A stretch of DNA of 64,000 nucleotides from Pleurodeles waltl (GCF_031143425.1 NC_090444.1:59887533-59951532), one strand, 5' to 3'. Counted from the stretch's first letter, positions 1 through 11,772 are shown. Notes: generated by a model not told the origin, from the letters alone. Numbers and translations: made by a program.

Positions 1-600
1 ATCAGCTGCTGGTGTGACACACACAGGGCACTGAGGGGATCAGCTGCGGGAGTGGCACACACAGGACACTGGGGGGATCAGCTGCTGGTGTGACACACAC
101 AGGACACTGAAGGGATCAGCTGCTGGTGTGACACACACAGGGCACTGAGGGGATCAGCTGCGGGAGTGGCACACACAGGACACTGGGGGGATCAGCTGCT
201 GGTGTGACACACACAGGACACTGAAGGGATCAGCTGCTGGTGTGACATACGCTATACGGGCTTCATTGCTAACGAACACACACTGAAGGGGCTCAGCTGC
301 TGGCATGACGCACCCTGAAGGGGCTCAGCTGCTGACATGCACACCCTGAAAGGTCAGCTGCTAGCATACACACAGAAGGGGCTCAGCTGCTGGCATACAC
401 TGAAGGATCTGCGAATGGCATGACACACGCTGAAGGACTCAGTTGCTAGCATGACACCCACTATAGTGGCTCAGCTAATGGCTTGACACACACTGTTAAG
501 GGCTCAGTTGCTGCCATGACACACACGTATGTGTCAGCTGCAGGCATGCACACACTGAAGGGGCTCAGCTGCAGGCATGACACATAAAATACACTAAAGG
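1..600. repeat. 38-bp minisatellite with 114-bp higher-order unit, decaying rightwards
   Basis: Positions 1-228 are six clean 38-bp units that start ATCAGCTGC and carry ACACACAGG. The units come in a fixed order of three variants (1-38, 39-76, 77-114), and that 114-bp trimer repeats exactly at 115-228. From 229 to about 600 the same motif (CAGCTGCTGGCATGACACAC with CTGAAGGGGCT) continues with changing spacing and more substitutions. No coding potential is seen. The array probably continues left of the window. Confidence 0.9.
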
Positions 601-1339
601 TCTTGGCTATCAGGGAGCTCACTCAGTGCTTCAACGGGGGGCAGGCCCATGGAACGGTGGGAGAAAATCCGGAGCAGACCAGTGAAAACATTCGTGACAA
701 TTAACGACCACCAAAGGCTGCCTTGTGTGTTCGCGCTCCGAGCTTGTGTTGTTCAAATGAGGACTCTGTCGACCTTTGAAGGATAAAAGGCTGAATGGGC
801 TGTATCAGATTCAGAACATGTGTCCTATTCGTTCAACGGAGATCTCTGCCACAGAGACAGAGCCCATTAAGATCGAGCTCAGCGAGACACCCGCCTTCGG
901 GTAGTTTACGAGGTCACACGGGGCAACAAAAGCTGGAGCCTCACTGTCAGCGGGGTGAAAAGTGCCGGAAGAGTGAGGACGGAAGAGACCGCCACGGAGG
1001 TCACTGCTCCTAGAAGGTGGGGCAGCTGTGAGAGCAGGAGGGGGGCACGTATATATGTGAGCAGCAGACCCTCAGTGGCAGGCGGGTGACAGGCATGCGT
1101 GCGAGCATGGCATGCGGGGGCGTGGGTGGGTGACAGTTACATATGTGAGCAGAGGCGGGAGGGTGACAGTCCAATGGTGTGATACCCACCTTAAAGCGCT
1201 TCGACGCCTCGTCGGGGGTATTAAGCGCTACAGGAATGCAATTACAGCACAATATATGTGCGCAGGGGCACATGGGCGGGGACACGCGGGGACACACAGG
1301 TAGAGAGCATTACCACACGGGGAGCGGCTGAGGTAGCGG
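601..1339. other. No gene recognised; GC-rich spacer
   Basis: I see no gene or named element. From about 1,020 the sequence becomes G-rich, with loosely repeated GTGAGCAG and GGGTGACAG motifs. The small open frames in it are not supported by composition or similarity that I can recognise. Confidence 0.4.
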
Positions 1340-2230
1340 GGACAGGTGGCATCCACCTGTGGGGTGCATTATCAGAAGCAGGGGCGCGTGCGAGAGGGGG
1401 CACACTTGAGGGGCATCCCCCGAGGGGTACTGGCAGCTGGGAGGGCGGTGGCAGGTTCTCTACGGGGACCTAGGAAGGGGCATTGCTATCTCCCTTCCAC
1501 TGATGGGTGAATGCGCCTAGAAGCCCCCTAGCGCTGCAGAGAGAGAGGAGGACGGACTCACTCTTTGGCCTCCAGGCTGTCGGCGCTGGCGGAGAAGGCC
1601 CGGGGCACATAGCCCTCCTTGCCCCCCTGCTGCACGTAGAGCCAGGGGCCCTGCTCCTGCAGCACCTCGAAGGCCTCCCCCTTCTGCAGCCGCAGGTCCT
1701 GGGTGGTGCGGGGCAGGTAGCTGTAGATGGAGACGTAGTGGCTCTGGCGCTGCAGGCCCCCCCCGCCGTCCTTGTGGTCGGGGCCCCGGGGGCAGCAGGG
1801 GCCCCCGGGGCAGCAGCAGTACCTCTTGCACACAGCCAGCCCCATGCCGCCTCATGCTCCCCGCCCGGCCATACTCAGGGCGCTGTGGCTGCCCCGGCTG
1901 GTGCATTCCTCCCCGTGTGAACCAGGAAGTCACCGACCTGCTCAGCAGGTCCCACTGGCTGCCAAGAGAGCTGCCGAGATCTGCCGAGGCACGTGCATGC
2001 CTCGCAGCACTAGGCTCAAGTGTATGCAGTGCTTTATTCGAAGGTCCAGCCTCCTTCTAGGCACTCTTCTGTCCAGGATCACACACGGTGTCTGTGAAGA
2101 TGGGGTTGGGAGCCAGTTCGTCTGGTTTTAAAGGCGCCAGATTAGCCCTCGAGCAATGATACTCAGAACGGTAAAAGGCTAAATAATTCATCCTTCCACC
2201 CACCCACCGATATCACCATTACACCATTAC
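1340..2230. repeat. Local segmental duplication, copy 1 (kinase exon segment)
   Basis: This stretch recurs at about 3,206-4,318. Shared landmarks in the same order are CATTATCAGAAGCAGGGG, the GCAGCTGGGAGGG block, GCGCCTAGAAGCCCCCTAG, the Src-like exon, AACCAGGAAGTCACCGACC, GTGTCTGTGAAGATGGGGTT and a CATTACACCATTACA end next to the TCCA-rich repeat. The copies are clearly diverged (many substitutions and indels), so the duplication is old compared with the 24-kb one further right. Confidence 0.85.
1562..1845 (-). CDS. Candidate first coding exon of a Src-type tyrosine kinase (SH4-like N-terminus + SH3)
   Basis: The frame starts MGLAVCKRYCCC: glycine 2 and cysteine 6 fit the N-myristoylation/palmitoylation start of Src-family kinases, and the run of extra cysteines could add acylation sites. 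Residues 36-88 read as an SH3 domain: SIYSY (39-43) at the ALYDY position, DLRLQKGE (50-57), Trp68, GYVPRAF (78-84), then ADSLEAKE at the usual SH3-SH2 linker position. The frame ends at a good donor, AAAGA|GTGAGT (last exon base 1,562), splitting a codon as expected before the SH2 exon. No SH2 or kinase exon lies to the left in the window, which would be downstream for this strand. The protein would be a membrane-anchored non-receptor tyrosine kinase; the small unique region suggests the FRK/PTK6/SRMS branch as much as SRC itself. The SH3 binding surface is divergent (only one Trp), so an exon of a decaying paralogue is possible. Confidence 0.6.
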
Positions 2231-3020
2231 ATGATGTCATCCATTCATTCTTTCATCCATAGTTCAATCTTTCAACATTCCGTCCATCCGTCTAGCCACC
2301 GGCCCATCCATATTCAAACCTATCCATCCCTCTCCAGACCCATCCATCAAACCCATCCTTACAATGTCCATCCACCTTTCCACGCATACATGCCTCCATC
2401 CATCCTTTCACTCATCCAATCCAACCATCCTTGCCCTTATTCATCCATCCTTTCTCTCATCCCTCCATTTACCCTTTCACTCATCCAATCCAACCATCCT
2501 TGTACTCATTCATCCATCCACCCTTTCACTCCATTCATCGATCCATCCAGCCTTCCATCCACCCATCCTCCCTGTCACTCATCTATCCATTTTTCAATTA
2601 TCCATTCTTACCTCCATCCTTTCATTTATCTATCCATCCATCATTTTGCTGATCCATCCAGCCACCCTTTCACTTCATCCACCAATCCACCCTTTCACTC
2701 CATCATCCACCCATCCTCTCTTTTAATCATCCATTCATCCATCCTTTCACTCATCTATCTACCCTATCAGACATCCACCTACTCATCCACCTATTCATCC
2801 ATCTATCCATTTACCCTTTAAATCATCCATTCATCTTCTCACTCACTCATCCATCCTTTTTTGTCATCCATCCACCCTTTACTTATCCATCCATTCATTC
2901 ATCCTTTCACTTATCCATCCATTCACCCTTTCACTCATCCATCTACTGTCCCTTTCACTCATCCCTCAGTTTTCACTCACCCATCCATCCTTCCTTTCAC
3001 TCACTTACCCACCCCTCCCC
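2190..3020. repeat. Degenerate (TCCA)n / CATCCATTCATC simple repeat
   Basis: About 830 bp dominated by the tetranucleotide ATCC with interspersed CTTTCACTC blocks. It is open in all three forward frames because the repeat lacks stop codons; the Ser/His/Pro/Ile-rich translations are artefacts. It sits between the two copies of the kinase-exon segment and starts at the point where both copies end, so it may have helped the duplication. Confidence 0.9.
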
Positions 3021-3205
3021 TTTCACATTGATTATGAGAGCTTATCTGCCGAGTTGTAGTCAGAGGAGGCCCATCAAGAACTCCACACCCGCCGTAACTG
3101 CTAAACTGGGGGGTTCACCACGCCCCTGCTTTCTGAGGCCTGGGGGAAATTCAAAGGTAAGGAATCTGCAACTAGAAATCTCTGTCACATCTGTGGGGTA
3201 CATTT

Positions 3206-4318
3206 TCAGAAGCCGGGGTACGTGCGAGGCAGGGCACACATGTGGGGCATCACCTGCAGGGTATTATTAGAAGCAGGGGCAACAGGCAGAGCATGTGATG
3301 GTGGGGGCATTTAGCTATGAGGTATTATCAGAAGCAGGGAAGGGAGGTACGTGGGGCATCACCTACGAGCTATAATTAGCAGCATGGGCAGCTGGGAGGG
3401 TGGTGGCAGGCGCAGGATCTCCATGGGGACCTAGAAGAGGTCGGCTATTTGCCTTTCACTGATGTGTACATCTACATGAATGGGTGGATGAACGTGCCTA
3501 GAAGCCCCCTAGCGCTGCACATGGCCTCTCTGGAGCCAAGCTTATACACGGCACAGAGAGAGAGGAGATATCTGGCATCGGGAAGGGGGATGGGGTTGAG
3601 CTCACTCTTTGTCCTCCAGGCTGTCGTAGTGGCTTTGGCCCTGCAGGTCCCCCGCCGTCCTTGTGGCCGGGGCCCCCAGGGCAGCAGGGGCCTCTGGGGC
3701 AGCAGCAGTACCTCTTGCACACAGACAGCCCCATGCTGCCTATAGCTGCCCCGGCTGGTGCATTCCTCTCCTTGCACATCCCCTGCCTTGTGAACCAGGA
3801 AGTCACCGACCTGCTGAGCAGGTCACACTGGCTGCCAAGAGAGCTGCCGAGATCTGACGCAGCTACAGCTGTCTCTTACCAGGAACTTGCACACCACACA
3901 GCACTGGGCTCAAGTGTATATTGTGCTTTATATTAATGTTCAACCTGCTTCTAGGCACTCTTTCGGTTGAAAATGTGATCTGCTCAGGCTCACACACGAT
4001 GTCTGTGAAGATGGGGTTGGAAGCCAGTTCATCTGGTTTTAAAGGTGCCAGATTAGCCCTTGAGCAATGATACTCAGAAGGGTAAAAGGCTAAATGAGCC
4101 CTAAGGGGACCTAAACTTTTGTCTCACTGGAACTCAACCTGACCAAGGAAGCAGCCAGAAAGTTAAAATACCCCCCACTTTGAATCAACACTCTTCTGGC
4201 ACTATGAAAGTGAAACAAGTCATTGCGATCCTCCCCAGAAGAGCTTCTCTCTTTCATTCAAGCATCTACGCATTCATCCTTCCATCCTCCCGCTGATTTC
4301 CCCATTACACCATTACAC
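3206..4318. repeat. Local segmental duplication, copy 2
   Basis: Collinear with about 1,340-2,230. It has lost the SH3 core (see the pseudoexon) and gained roughly 100 bp before its CATTACACCATTACA end. Its left part (3,206-3,420) has extra copies of a 60-70-bp GTATTATYAGAAGCAGGG unit, so the copies also differ by minisatellite expansion. Confidence 0.8.
3606..3734 (-). pseudogene. Broken copy of the Src-like exon, SH3 core deleted
   Basis: The start MGLSVCKRYCCC and the GHKDGGG stretch match the intact exon at 1,562-1,845, as does the distal end up to CTCACTCTTT (donor equivalent). Between them the segment equal to 1,583-1,735 is missing. The 153-bp deletion has a CG microhomology at its ends and removes almost the whole SH3. 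The C-run before GCCGTCC is also two bases shorter, so the frame shifts. It cannot encode an SH3 domain; I treat it as a pseudoexon made by duplication followed by deletion. Confidence 0.7.
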
Positions 4319-4700
4319 CAGTTTGTAAATGTGGCACACTATAGGGGACTACTTGCGCTGCTGCTGCATAAGAACACTGATGCTAGGGAGGCACAAGGGG
4401 CTTGTAAATAAGCACCATAGAGTATTATTCTTGGGTATCGCCTATGGTTTTGTCTTTAAAAGGGTCTGGTGAACTCCGCTTATGCGTAGACTTGCGTAGC
4501 CTTAATAAGGAGATTTGTGTAGATAAACAACCACTTCCTAATATTCCCTCTTTGGGGAATAGCCAGGGCTGATACCAAAAGCCTGCCCTGAAGGAACTCA
4601 TTCTTGCATGCATTGCCCATGCAGTGAGCATGACACACATGTGCCTCAAGATTGTAGGGGCACACAGGATTCAAAGTAGCAGACCCTCTGATTGGATCAG
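4319..4700. other. No gene recognised
   Basis: Unique-looking AT/GC-balanced sequence between the duplication and a possible LTR. I see no motif I can name. Confidence 0.3.
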
Positions 4701-5975
4701 CCTGTCAATCAGAGGTGATAAAAGTCTGGCCTGAGTGGTCAGTGGTTGTTCAAGACTGATATTTGGTTCTAATAAGCATCTACAGAAGCCAGCTGTGTGC
4801 CTGTGGTCTGAAGGCAAAGAAACTTGCTCACCGCATCTGAACTTCAGAGAGTTTTCTCTGTTATGGCTGGATTCTGCTATGAAGAAATTTGCCAGCTGTG
4901 AAGGAGCAAAGGCGTTAGTCAGCAGCCTGAATGCAGAGGACCAGCTTTGTTCTGAGGCTTGTCGAGCATCGGCTTGGAAGAGAAGGAAATTGGAAACAGC
5001 TGATCAAGATATGAAAGCTTGCAGCACATCAACAGAGACAAAAGGCAATGGGGAAGCTTGATCACAGTCCTTGAAGGTGAGATCACTTTGCCTAGACCCC
5101 TCCCCTGTGCTGTGGGAGCTTGTGCAATACTTCCAGCTCCCCTGGAAGCTGGGAAGGGTGATCTGGGGTACAGGCACCCCTACCTTTCTCTTTGTGACAC
5201 ATGGGGGTACCAGGGTATACTGGCCTTCTGACCAGCCAACTACCCTCCAACAGCTAGCCAGTAACTACTGCACTAGTGGGACTTCAGTAAACTGTGCCAA
5301 GACATCAGGCATGTATGATCAGATCCCTGACACCACAAGACTGGTGTTCTTGGTAAGGACGGGATGGCACTTTTATTCTTTGGGTGGTGGGCTCTGGGAA
5401 AGATCTGTAATGTCTGACTTCACATCATATGCTGAAACTACACCATTGCAATACAAGGATTGGTATCATGGCTCTAGGTAATGAGAGCAACCCTGTGCAA
5501 CAAGGTCTGTAATATGCAATGCTAATTGTGTGTCTACATGCTAACTGTGTTTTTATAGTGCTTAGCGTCTAGGCACCATAATACTGTTTGGGTCAGAATT
5601 ATGGCCCAGAGGATTGTAGAGATGTTTGGTTTTCACTGTTTATTCTTGTTTTATGTTTAGTATATTTCTCTTATGTGTATTAAAGTACTTTTCCTTTTAA
5701 AAAGTAAAGCACTGACTGGGCATTGATCTTATTGGCTGGTAGTACGGTGTGCACTGTATTCTGTATGTTTAAACCCACATCACCTCCTTGAGTAAGCCTT
5801 GGACTGCTCTGCCTCACTACCCTGAGAGAGTCAAGGGCTGGAGAGGAGTACTTGATTATCCAGTTTTGGGTCCACTAGTACTGAGGCCCCAGGACACCAG
5901 TGGGGAACCCTCCAGTTGATGCGATTGGAACGTAGTAACTTCTGAGTGCCCTGGTGTCCAGTAAACCGGGTCTAA
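4701..5975 (+). repeat. Possible LTR-like sequence next to a Gypsy fragment
   Basis: A GATAAAAGTC TATA-like box lies near 4,717, ATTAAAGTAC near 5,680 could act in polyadenylation, and the stretch ends CCGGGTCTAACA at 5,975, less than 100 bp before a Ty3/Gypsy RT fragment on the same strand. These features suggest an LTR, but I could not find the other copy, a matching TG start or a target-site duplication. The open frames at 4,735-5,481 resemble no family I know. Confidence 0.3.
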
Positions 5976-6059
5976 CAATCAGGAACTTACAAAATCTCTC
6001 AATTTCATGGGAAGATTGTTTGCTCTGATACTCTTACCAGCCTCACATTGTTCTCCTTT

Positions 6060-6420
6060 ATCTATTGCATTGTCATCACAAAAACTGTTAAAACAATTGC
6101 AAAGCGAAGGTCTGACAATGAAGTTTTCAAAATGTAAGTTCAGGCAAGATAAAGTTTAGTACTTGGGACAAGAAATATCAAAAGAGGGTATAAAACCAAA
6201 ACACAACCTTGTGGAGAGTATTTTAAAATCTCCTGCACCCATCTCTAAAGATCAATGTTTGTCATTCATGGGCTTAACAGAATTCTATGGGAAATTTGTA
6301 CAGGATTATGCAACAAAAGTGTATCCCCTCAGGCAATTACTGAAGAAAAGTGGCAAGTACGAATGGGGTACCAAACAACAAGATGCTTTTGATTTATTAA
6401 AAAAAGCTGTTTGTGGATAG
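6060..6420 (+). pseudogene. Ty3/Gypsy reverse transcriptase fragment (RT thumb / connection)
   Basis: An 85-codon open stretch (6,163-6,417) carries the post-catalytic part of a Gypsy RT: an ISKEGIKP block, FMGLTEFYGKFV and the YPLRQLLKK / FDLLKKAV tail before RNase H. Just upstream, after stops and frame changes, GLTMKFSKCKF is readable, the usual lead-in. The YxDD catalytic part and RNase H are absent, so this is a dead fragment. It differs from the Gypsy elements at 36-38 kb and 48-53 kb. Confidence 0.8.
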
Positions 6421-6753
6421 ACACCTCGTTGTACTGACAGCCAATCCCTGCTCCTGGTGGGCCACTACATTACAAGCGGGGGTAGAAGATGGATCTCTGG
6501 TTCTGGGCAGCATGATGGCCCATTAATGGCCTAATGTCCCCTACGGATCCCTACAAGCATATTAGCATAGAGACATGCTTGAAGACTGTCACCAATCATG
6601 ATCACTGCGTGTTGTTATCCATAACTGTGCACAGTGTTAGAGATTGTGGTGCTCGGCACTTCTTTGACCGTGGGCTGAGGTGACATTCTACTACAACCTT
6701 TTCAGCAACATTTTGATCGCAGGGATTCCCACTCCCCTTATTACAAATCCATA
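6421..6753. other. Spacer; may hold the 5' end of the L1-type LINE
   Basis: No gene is seen. The stretch leads into LINE ORF1 and could be its 5' untranslated region, but I cannot place the boundary. Confidence 0.3.
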
Positions 6754-7110
6754 ATGGGACGGGACAATCCCGAGCAATGGAAGCTCATGTTTAAGCAGAA
6801 TAAAAACGCCTGGCGACAGCACTCCCTGTCGGATACTGAGGATGGCCCGGTAGAGGAGACCACCTATGGAGCAACGGATGGCACCGCTGCCATAATGGCA
6901 GAGCTGCAAGCAGGCTTCACATCAATCAATGCATCCTTCAACACCCTCACACACAGGCTAGATTGCATGAGTGAGCAGCTAGACTGATAAAACGTGAGGC
7001 TAAATGGTGCCAAGATGTGTATCTCAAAACTGGAAGATGACGCCTCATCAGTCAAGAAGCGGATAAAAACAATTCAAAATGCTGCTGAAGGCACAACACT
7101 TAGAAGCAGG
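6754..7110 (+). pseudogene. L1 ORF1 remnant (coiled-coil RNA-binding protein), internally deleted
   Basis: The frame starts MGRDNPEQWK and has an amphipathic stretch (IMAELQAGFTSINASFNTL, then HRLDCMSEQLD) that looks like the coiled-coil region of L1 ORF1p. A stop follows at codon 78, but the same coiled-coil character continues (KLEDDASSVKKRIKTIQNAA) to about 7,090. The RRM and C-terminal domains are missing: ORF2 begins only about 70 bp later. The ORF1 chaperone would therefore have been lost by an internal deletion. Confidence 0.6.
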
Positions 7111-7491
7111 CCCCTGCACAATATTAGGAAATGGGGAGCCCTACTAGGGAAGCACAGGTGACTGACTTGGTATGCATGACGTGGAACATTAGAGGCTGTG
7201 ATAACAACCATAAAGGAAAACAGGTGCTATCCTACCTAGCACAATGCTGCATCAAGGGAGCATTTCTCCAGAAGACCCATCTTTCACCTCCAACACTTGT
7301 CCCTTTGCATCGACATGGGGGGACCACTGTTACTTCTCTTATTAGCTCCTATTCACGTAAGGTGTGCACTTTGATCCATAGGTGTGTCCCATTTGTCTAC
7401 AGGGCCAGCTTTGTTAATTATGCCTGCAGGTATGTGATACTGTCTGGTATTTTAGCAGACAAGCGCATAACACTGGTCAATATATATGCCC

Positions 7492-9182
7492 TGTAGGAAA
7501 GTGCCACTGTTGGCATGGTTAGCCCCCCACCCCCACTTTTTGCCTAGTGTTGATGCCAACTTTGATTGAAAGTGTTCTGGGACCCTGCTAACCAGGCCCC
7601 AGCACCTGTGTTCTTTCCCAAAATCTGTACCTTTGTTTCCACAATTGGCACAACCCTGGCACACAGTTAAGTCCCTTGTAGAAGGTACCCATGGTACTAA
7701 GGGCCCTGTGCCCAGGGAAGGTTCCCAAGGGCTGCAGCATGTATTATGCCACCCTGGGGGACCCCTCACCAAGCACATGTACACTGCCTATGCAGCCTGT
7801 GTGTGCTGGTGGGGAGAAAAAGACAAAGTTGATATGGCACTCCGCTCAGGGTGCCATGCTCACAAACCACTGCCTGTGGCATAGGTAAGTCACCCCTCTA
7901 GCAGGCCTTACAGCCCTAAGACAGGGTGCACTATACCACCGGTGAGGGCATAGCTGCATGAGCAATATGCCCCTACAGTGTCTAAGTCTTTTCTTAGACA
8001 TTGTAATTGCAGTGTAGCCATATAGAGTACCAAGAACTCCTGAGGACAGCGGCCCTGTCTAAGAAAAACCCACTACCAACGACTCCCCCCTCACTCCGGA
8101 TGCATAAGTCCTGACCACTCTTCACCTGATTACCATGGCCCGTGTCCAGGTGGTCCACCCTGCTAGAGAGGGTCCCCAGGCAATTGCGAGCAAGTGCCCA
8201 CCCTGGGTTGACCTTTCCACCCCTCCACGATGACACCTGCAGAGGGAATCCCGAGGATCCCCCTGACCACGAAGCACCAGACAAAGATATCCAATGCCTA
8301 AAGGTACATTGCACCCGTAGTTCCCAGGACTTGGAGAACCTGACCTTTGGTGCAGCAACGTTCAGAAGGCGGCCCTCCTCCCTGTCCAGCCTGTGGTCTG
8401 CCTGAGATAACCTCCCGGACCTCGCCTGCAGCCTCTAAGTGACCCCCGGGGTCCCCTCATAGACCAGCATTGGAAACCCAATGTCCTGTTTGCACCCTGC
8501 ACCTGGCCGCCCCTGTGCCGCTGAGCGTGTGTGTTTGGTGCCTACTTGTAGCCCCTCCAGTGCCCCTCTAATCACCCCTGGTCTGCCTTCCAAGCCACGG
8601 GTACTTACCTGCAGGCAGACCAGATTCCGAGTACCCCCTGTCTCCATAGGAGCCCCCGTTAAATTGGCTCAACTTTGACCTCTGCACGCGGCCGGCCCCG
8701 TGTTGCTGGTGCTGGGTATTTAGGGTTAACTTGAAGCCCAACCTGTGGACTTCCTAAAACCCGGAGATTGAAACTGTAAGCATTGTACTTACCTGCAAAT
8801 CGAACTAACATTTCTTCTCCCAGGAACTGTTCTGAAAATTGCATTGTCCATTTTAAAAACAGATTATTGTCAATAATTCAAAAATTGTATAACTTATCGA
8901 TTTCAAACAAAGTACTGTTGATACATGTGTGAAATACATATTTTTGCTATGTAAAAACCATTGGTCTGGAGTAAAGTCATTGACTGTGTGCTTCTTCTAT
9001 TGTCTGTGTACACAGCAAATGCTTTGCACTACCCTCTGATAAGCCTAACTCCTCGCCCACACTACCACAAAAGAGAGCATTAGTATTATCTACTTTAGCC
9101 TCTGTTAAGCCTCGGGAACCCCTGGACTCTGTGCACAGGATATCTCATTTTGATACAGTAGATACAGAGCCAGCTTCCTACA
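7492..9182 (+). mobile_element. Solo LTR (1,691 bp) inside L1 ORF2, 5-bp TSD TGCCC
   Basis: The left end is TGTAGGAAAG, the right end AGCTTCCTACA, so it has TG...CA ends with short inverted termini. TGCCC lies on both sides (7,487-7,491 and 9,183-9,187). Its organisation parallels the 3-kb LTR family at 21.4 and 45.0 kb: a GGGACCCTGCTAACCAGG motif near the start, a GCTGCAGCATG..TGCCACCC block and the same type of end. It has no pol sequence. I read it as a solo LTR of a related Gypsy family made by LTR-LTR recombination. Confidence 0.75.
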
Positions 9183-11037
9183 TGCCCCTAATGTCGACTC
9201 CCATGACTTTTACCAAGGGGTTTCTGCACTAATGGACCGGGTGGCAGCAGATCTGGTACTTTGGTTCTGCCGCTCATGACATATGGACCCAGACTGATTA
9301 CTGGTTCCTCCCCACTAGTGCCGCTCTCTGGGTGTTGGAAGTGATGCAGCTCCCTCACGCCCTGCGGATCATGTCCCAGTAGAATGGTGCTACAGGTGCC
9401 TTATAAGAGTTGCATGGCCCAACAGTGGCGCTTTCCAAGCAACGCTCTGTATGACTCGGTCTTTCCTGCAGAGCTGCGTGACTCCATTGTAGAATACTTC
9501 ACACTCAGTTCTAGCTCCGTTAATAGACAAGCCACCCTATGGGAGGCCTTTAAGGCATACATTAAGCGCCTTGTGTCTTGGCGCCTTGAGGCTGAACTGC
9601 TCAGCATTGATCAAGATTATACACTGCAGGTAGACAGGGATCAGCTGCACCCCAGCTGTGCCCTGATGGACAAGTTTCATGATTTGGCGGACAAGAGAAG
9701 TGGCAAACTTGGGAAAATATGAACAAGCGAGACAAAATGCGGGGTGGAGGGCAGCCTGGCCGCACACTGGCTTGCTTACTATGCCCTAAATGCCCATAAT
9801 GGAACTACTGGACGCAGGTGGAAGCCAATAGTAGGCACCAAGAGTATACTTTGGGAACTAATATGCTATTATGAACAACTGTATACCACCCAGATGGCAG
9901 GCAATACTGCTGCCATTGTGGAGTATCTAGTCGAGGTGGCAATGATGTGAGTGACTGAGGCTCAGAGGCAGTTTGTAAGTTAACCCATCTCCTGCGAATA
10001 ACTTTTCCAGGCAGCAGACACCTTAGCTGGAATCATGGCCCCTGGACTAGATGGCCTCACTTGCAATTTTTATAAGGCCTATAAGCTTCTGCTAGAGGTT
10101 TACGCTGAGGCACTGGAGTCAGGCTGTCTCCCTCCAACACTCCATGAGGCCGTGGTCACTGTGCTTTTAAAACCCCAAAAAGGTGCCTAATTTATGTACA
10201 TTGTACCGATCTCTTTCCCTCCTCAACCATGACACAAAATCTTAGCTAAGGTCGTTGCTACCCGCCTTGCTCTGTTGATGAAGCAAATAATATCACCAAT
10301 ACAAACTGGCTTCATCCCACACAGATGTAATGCCCTCAGTCTGCACACAATGCAGTATTAAACCAAATATCCCCCGATGTACCATCTGCAGTCGCCCTTC
10401 TTAATGCCAAGAAGGCATTGGATTCACTACAGTGGCCCTTTTGGAGAGCATCACTGGGTAAGCTTGGACTCCTGAGTGGGTACATTGACCTGGTTATGCT
10501 GTTATATTGGGGCCCAGTGACCCATCTGAGGGTTAGTGGGTCCTTTACAGACCCGGTTATGGTGACTGGAGGGGACCCGCTATAGTTGCCCCTTCTTTCC
10601 ACTGCTTTTTATAAGAGCAATGGACTTCCTAGTTGGGCAACTACAAGAGCAACACCTCCATCGTTGCTTAGGATTTGGACCCGGTCCATTGTTGATATCG
10701 ATGTATGTATACGATAGCTTTGCTCTTGTATGACAGCTAGATGACAACCTATAACCCCCTCTAATAGGCAAACAGATTCGCTTTAGCAGTATTTCTCGCC
10801 TCTCTATCACTTGGACAAAGCCAGACCTCTTTCCACTCACAGATGCTAAGCAAGATGCTCATTGGAATACACTCTGGCCTGCTGCAAAGAGACAGGTAAA
10901 AGGAGGCAGTGATTCTCTTAAATTATGGTCTGGACATTGACAAACCGACCACACAAATCAAACGCCTGATTAAGCTACTGCTCTCCATAGCGGGTCGAAT
11001 TGCCATAATCAAGATGGTGGTGCTTTCCTGCTTTTTA

Positions 11038-11568
11038 GGGTCGAGCACGTGCAAGTGCTCTAGATCATGTTGTAATCTCTCTGTGAGCTTCCAACCACAC
11101 CCATGTCACACCCGTCACTTTCATTAGTTTGTGGGCTTGCCTTTTAAAAATGGATCAATTCCATTTGTGAAAGGCATTGATACGTCATGCCTTTTCCAGC
11201 GTTTAGCCCTCCTCGAGCGCACCAGTAAACTACTGAAAACATACGAGGCTCCTTGTTTTCAGCTGGTTTCTGTACTACTTTATCTTTTCAATTCCTGCGC
11301 AGCGCGATCTAGCTGGGAAGAAGTCGAGCGCTTTGCATGACATTGACCCTGTTACATGGATAATTACACTTTTGCTGATAAGTTTCACTGCGAGCGAACT
11401 TCTGTTTCCTTTTGTGTGTCTCTTTCATGCTCATGGCCACCGTCGGCTCACATATGTGAAACTGTTTTACTTTTCATTATTAGTTTATGTGGGAAGAAAA
11501 GTCCGGTTAGGAGTTTACAACGCTATTAGCTCTAACTCAAGCAAAGGCGAGACCCGTTGTATTGCAAA
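11038..11568. mobile_element. Unclassified 531-bp insertion in L1 ORF2 with 9-bp direct repeats
   Basis: TGCTTTTTA occurs at 11,029-11,037 and 11,569-11,577, and L1 coding similarity (ending MVVL before, LYLFTKVPLP after) is continuous once one repeat and the insert are removed. The insert starts GGGTCGAGCACG and ends CGTTGTATTGCAAA. I see no clear terminal inverted repeat or A-tail. A diverged copy of its right end lies at about 26,590-26,685. The flank length suits hAT (8 bp) or a target-primed retroposon. Confidence 0.65.
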
Positions 11569-11772
11569 TGCTTTTTATATTTGTTCACAAAGGTCCCCCT
11601 TCCTCTGATGAATAGCTTCTTTACCGCTATGAAGAGTGTCCAGATGAGGCTAATTTGGGTGGGCCGCCGACTCAGGATCAAGTGGGACACATTGACGCTT
11701 CCTTGCATGCCAGATCTGCAGCGATACTTCCTGGCGGCGCAGTGCCAGTTTGATTACCACTTGTACCCATAC

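Noticed and set aside
1..600. Regularly spaced repeats that might suggest CRISPR
   Set aside because: Units are contiguous 38-mers without unique spacers, and the context is vertebrate.
2231..2821. 196-codon Ser/His/Pro-rich frame
   Set aside because: Produced by the (TCCA)n simple repeat, which lacks stops in all forward frames.
4735..5061. 108-codon plus-strand frame as a host exon
   Set aside because: No domain recognised, no convincing splice sites, and it sits in a likely LTR.
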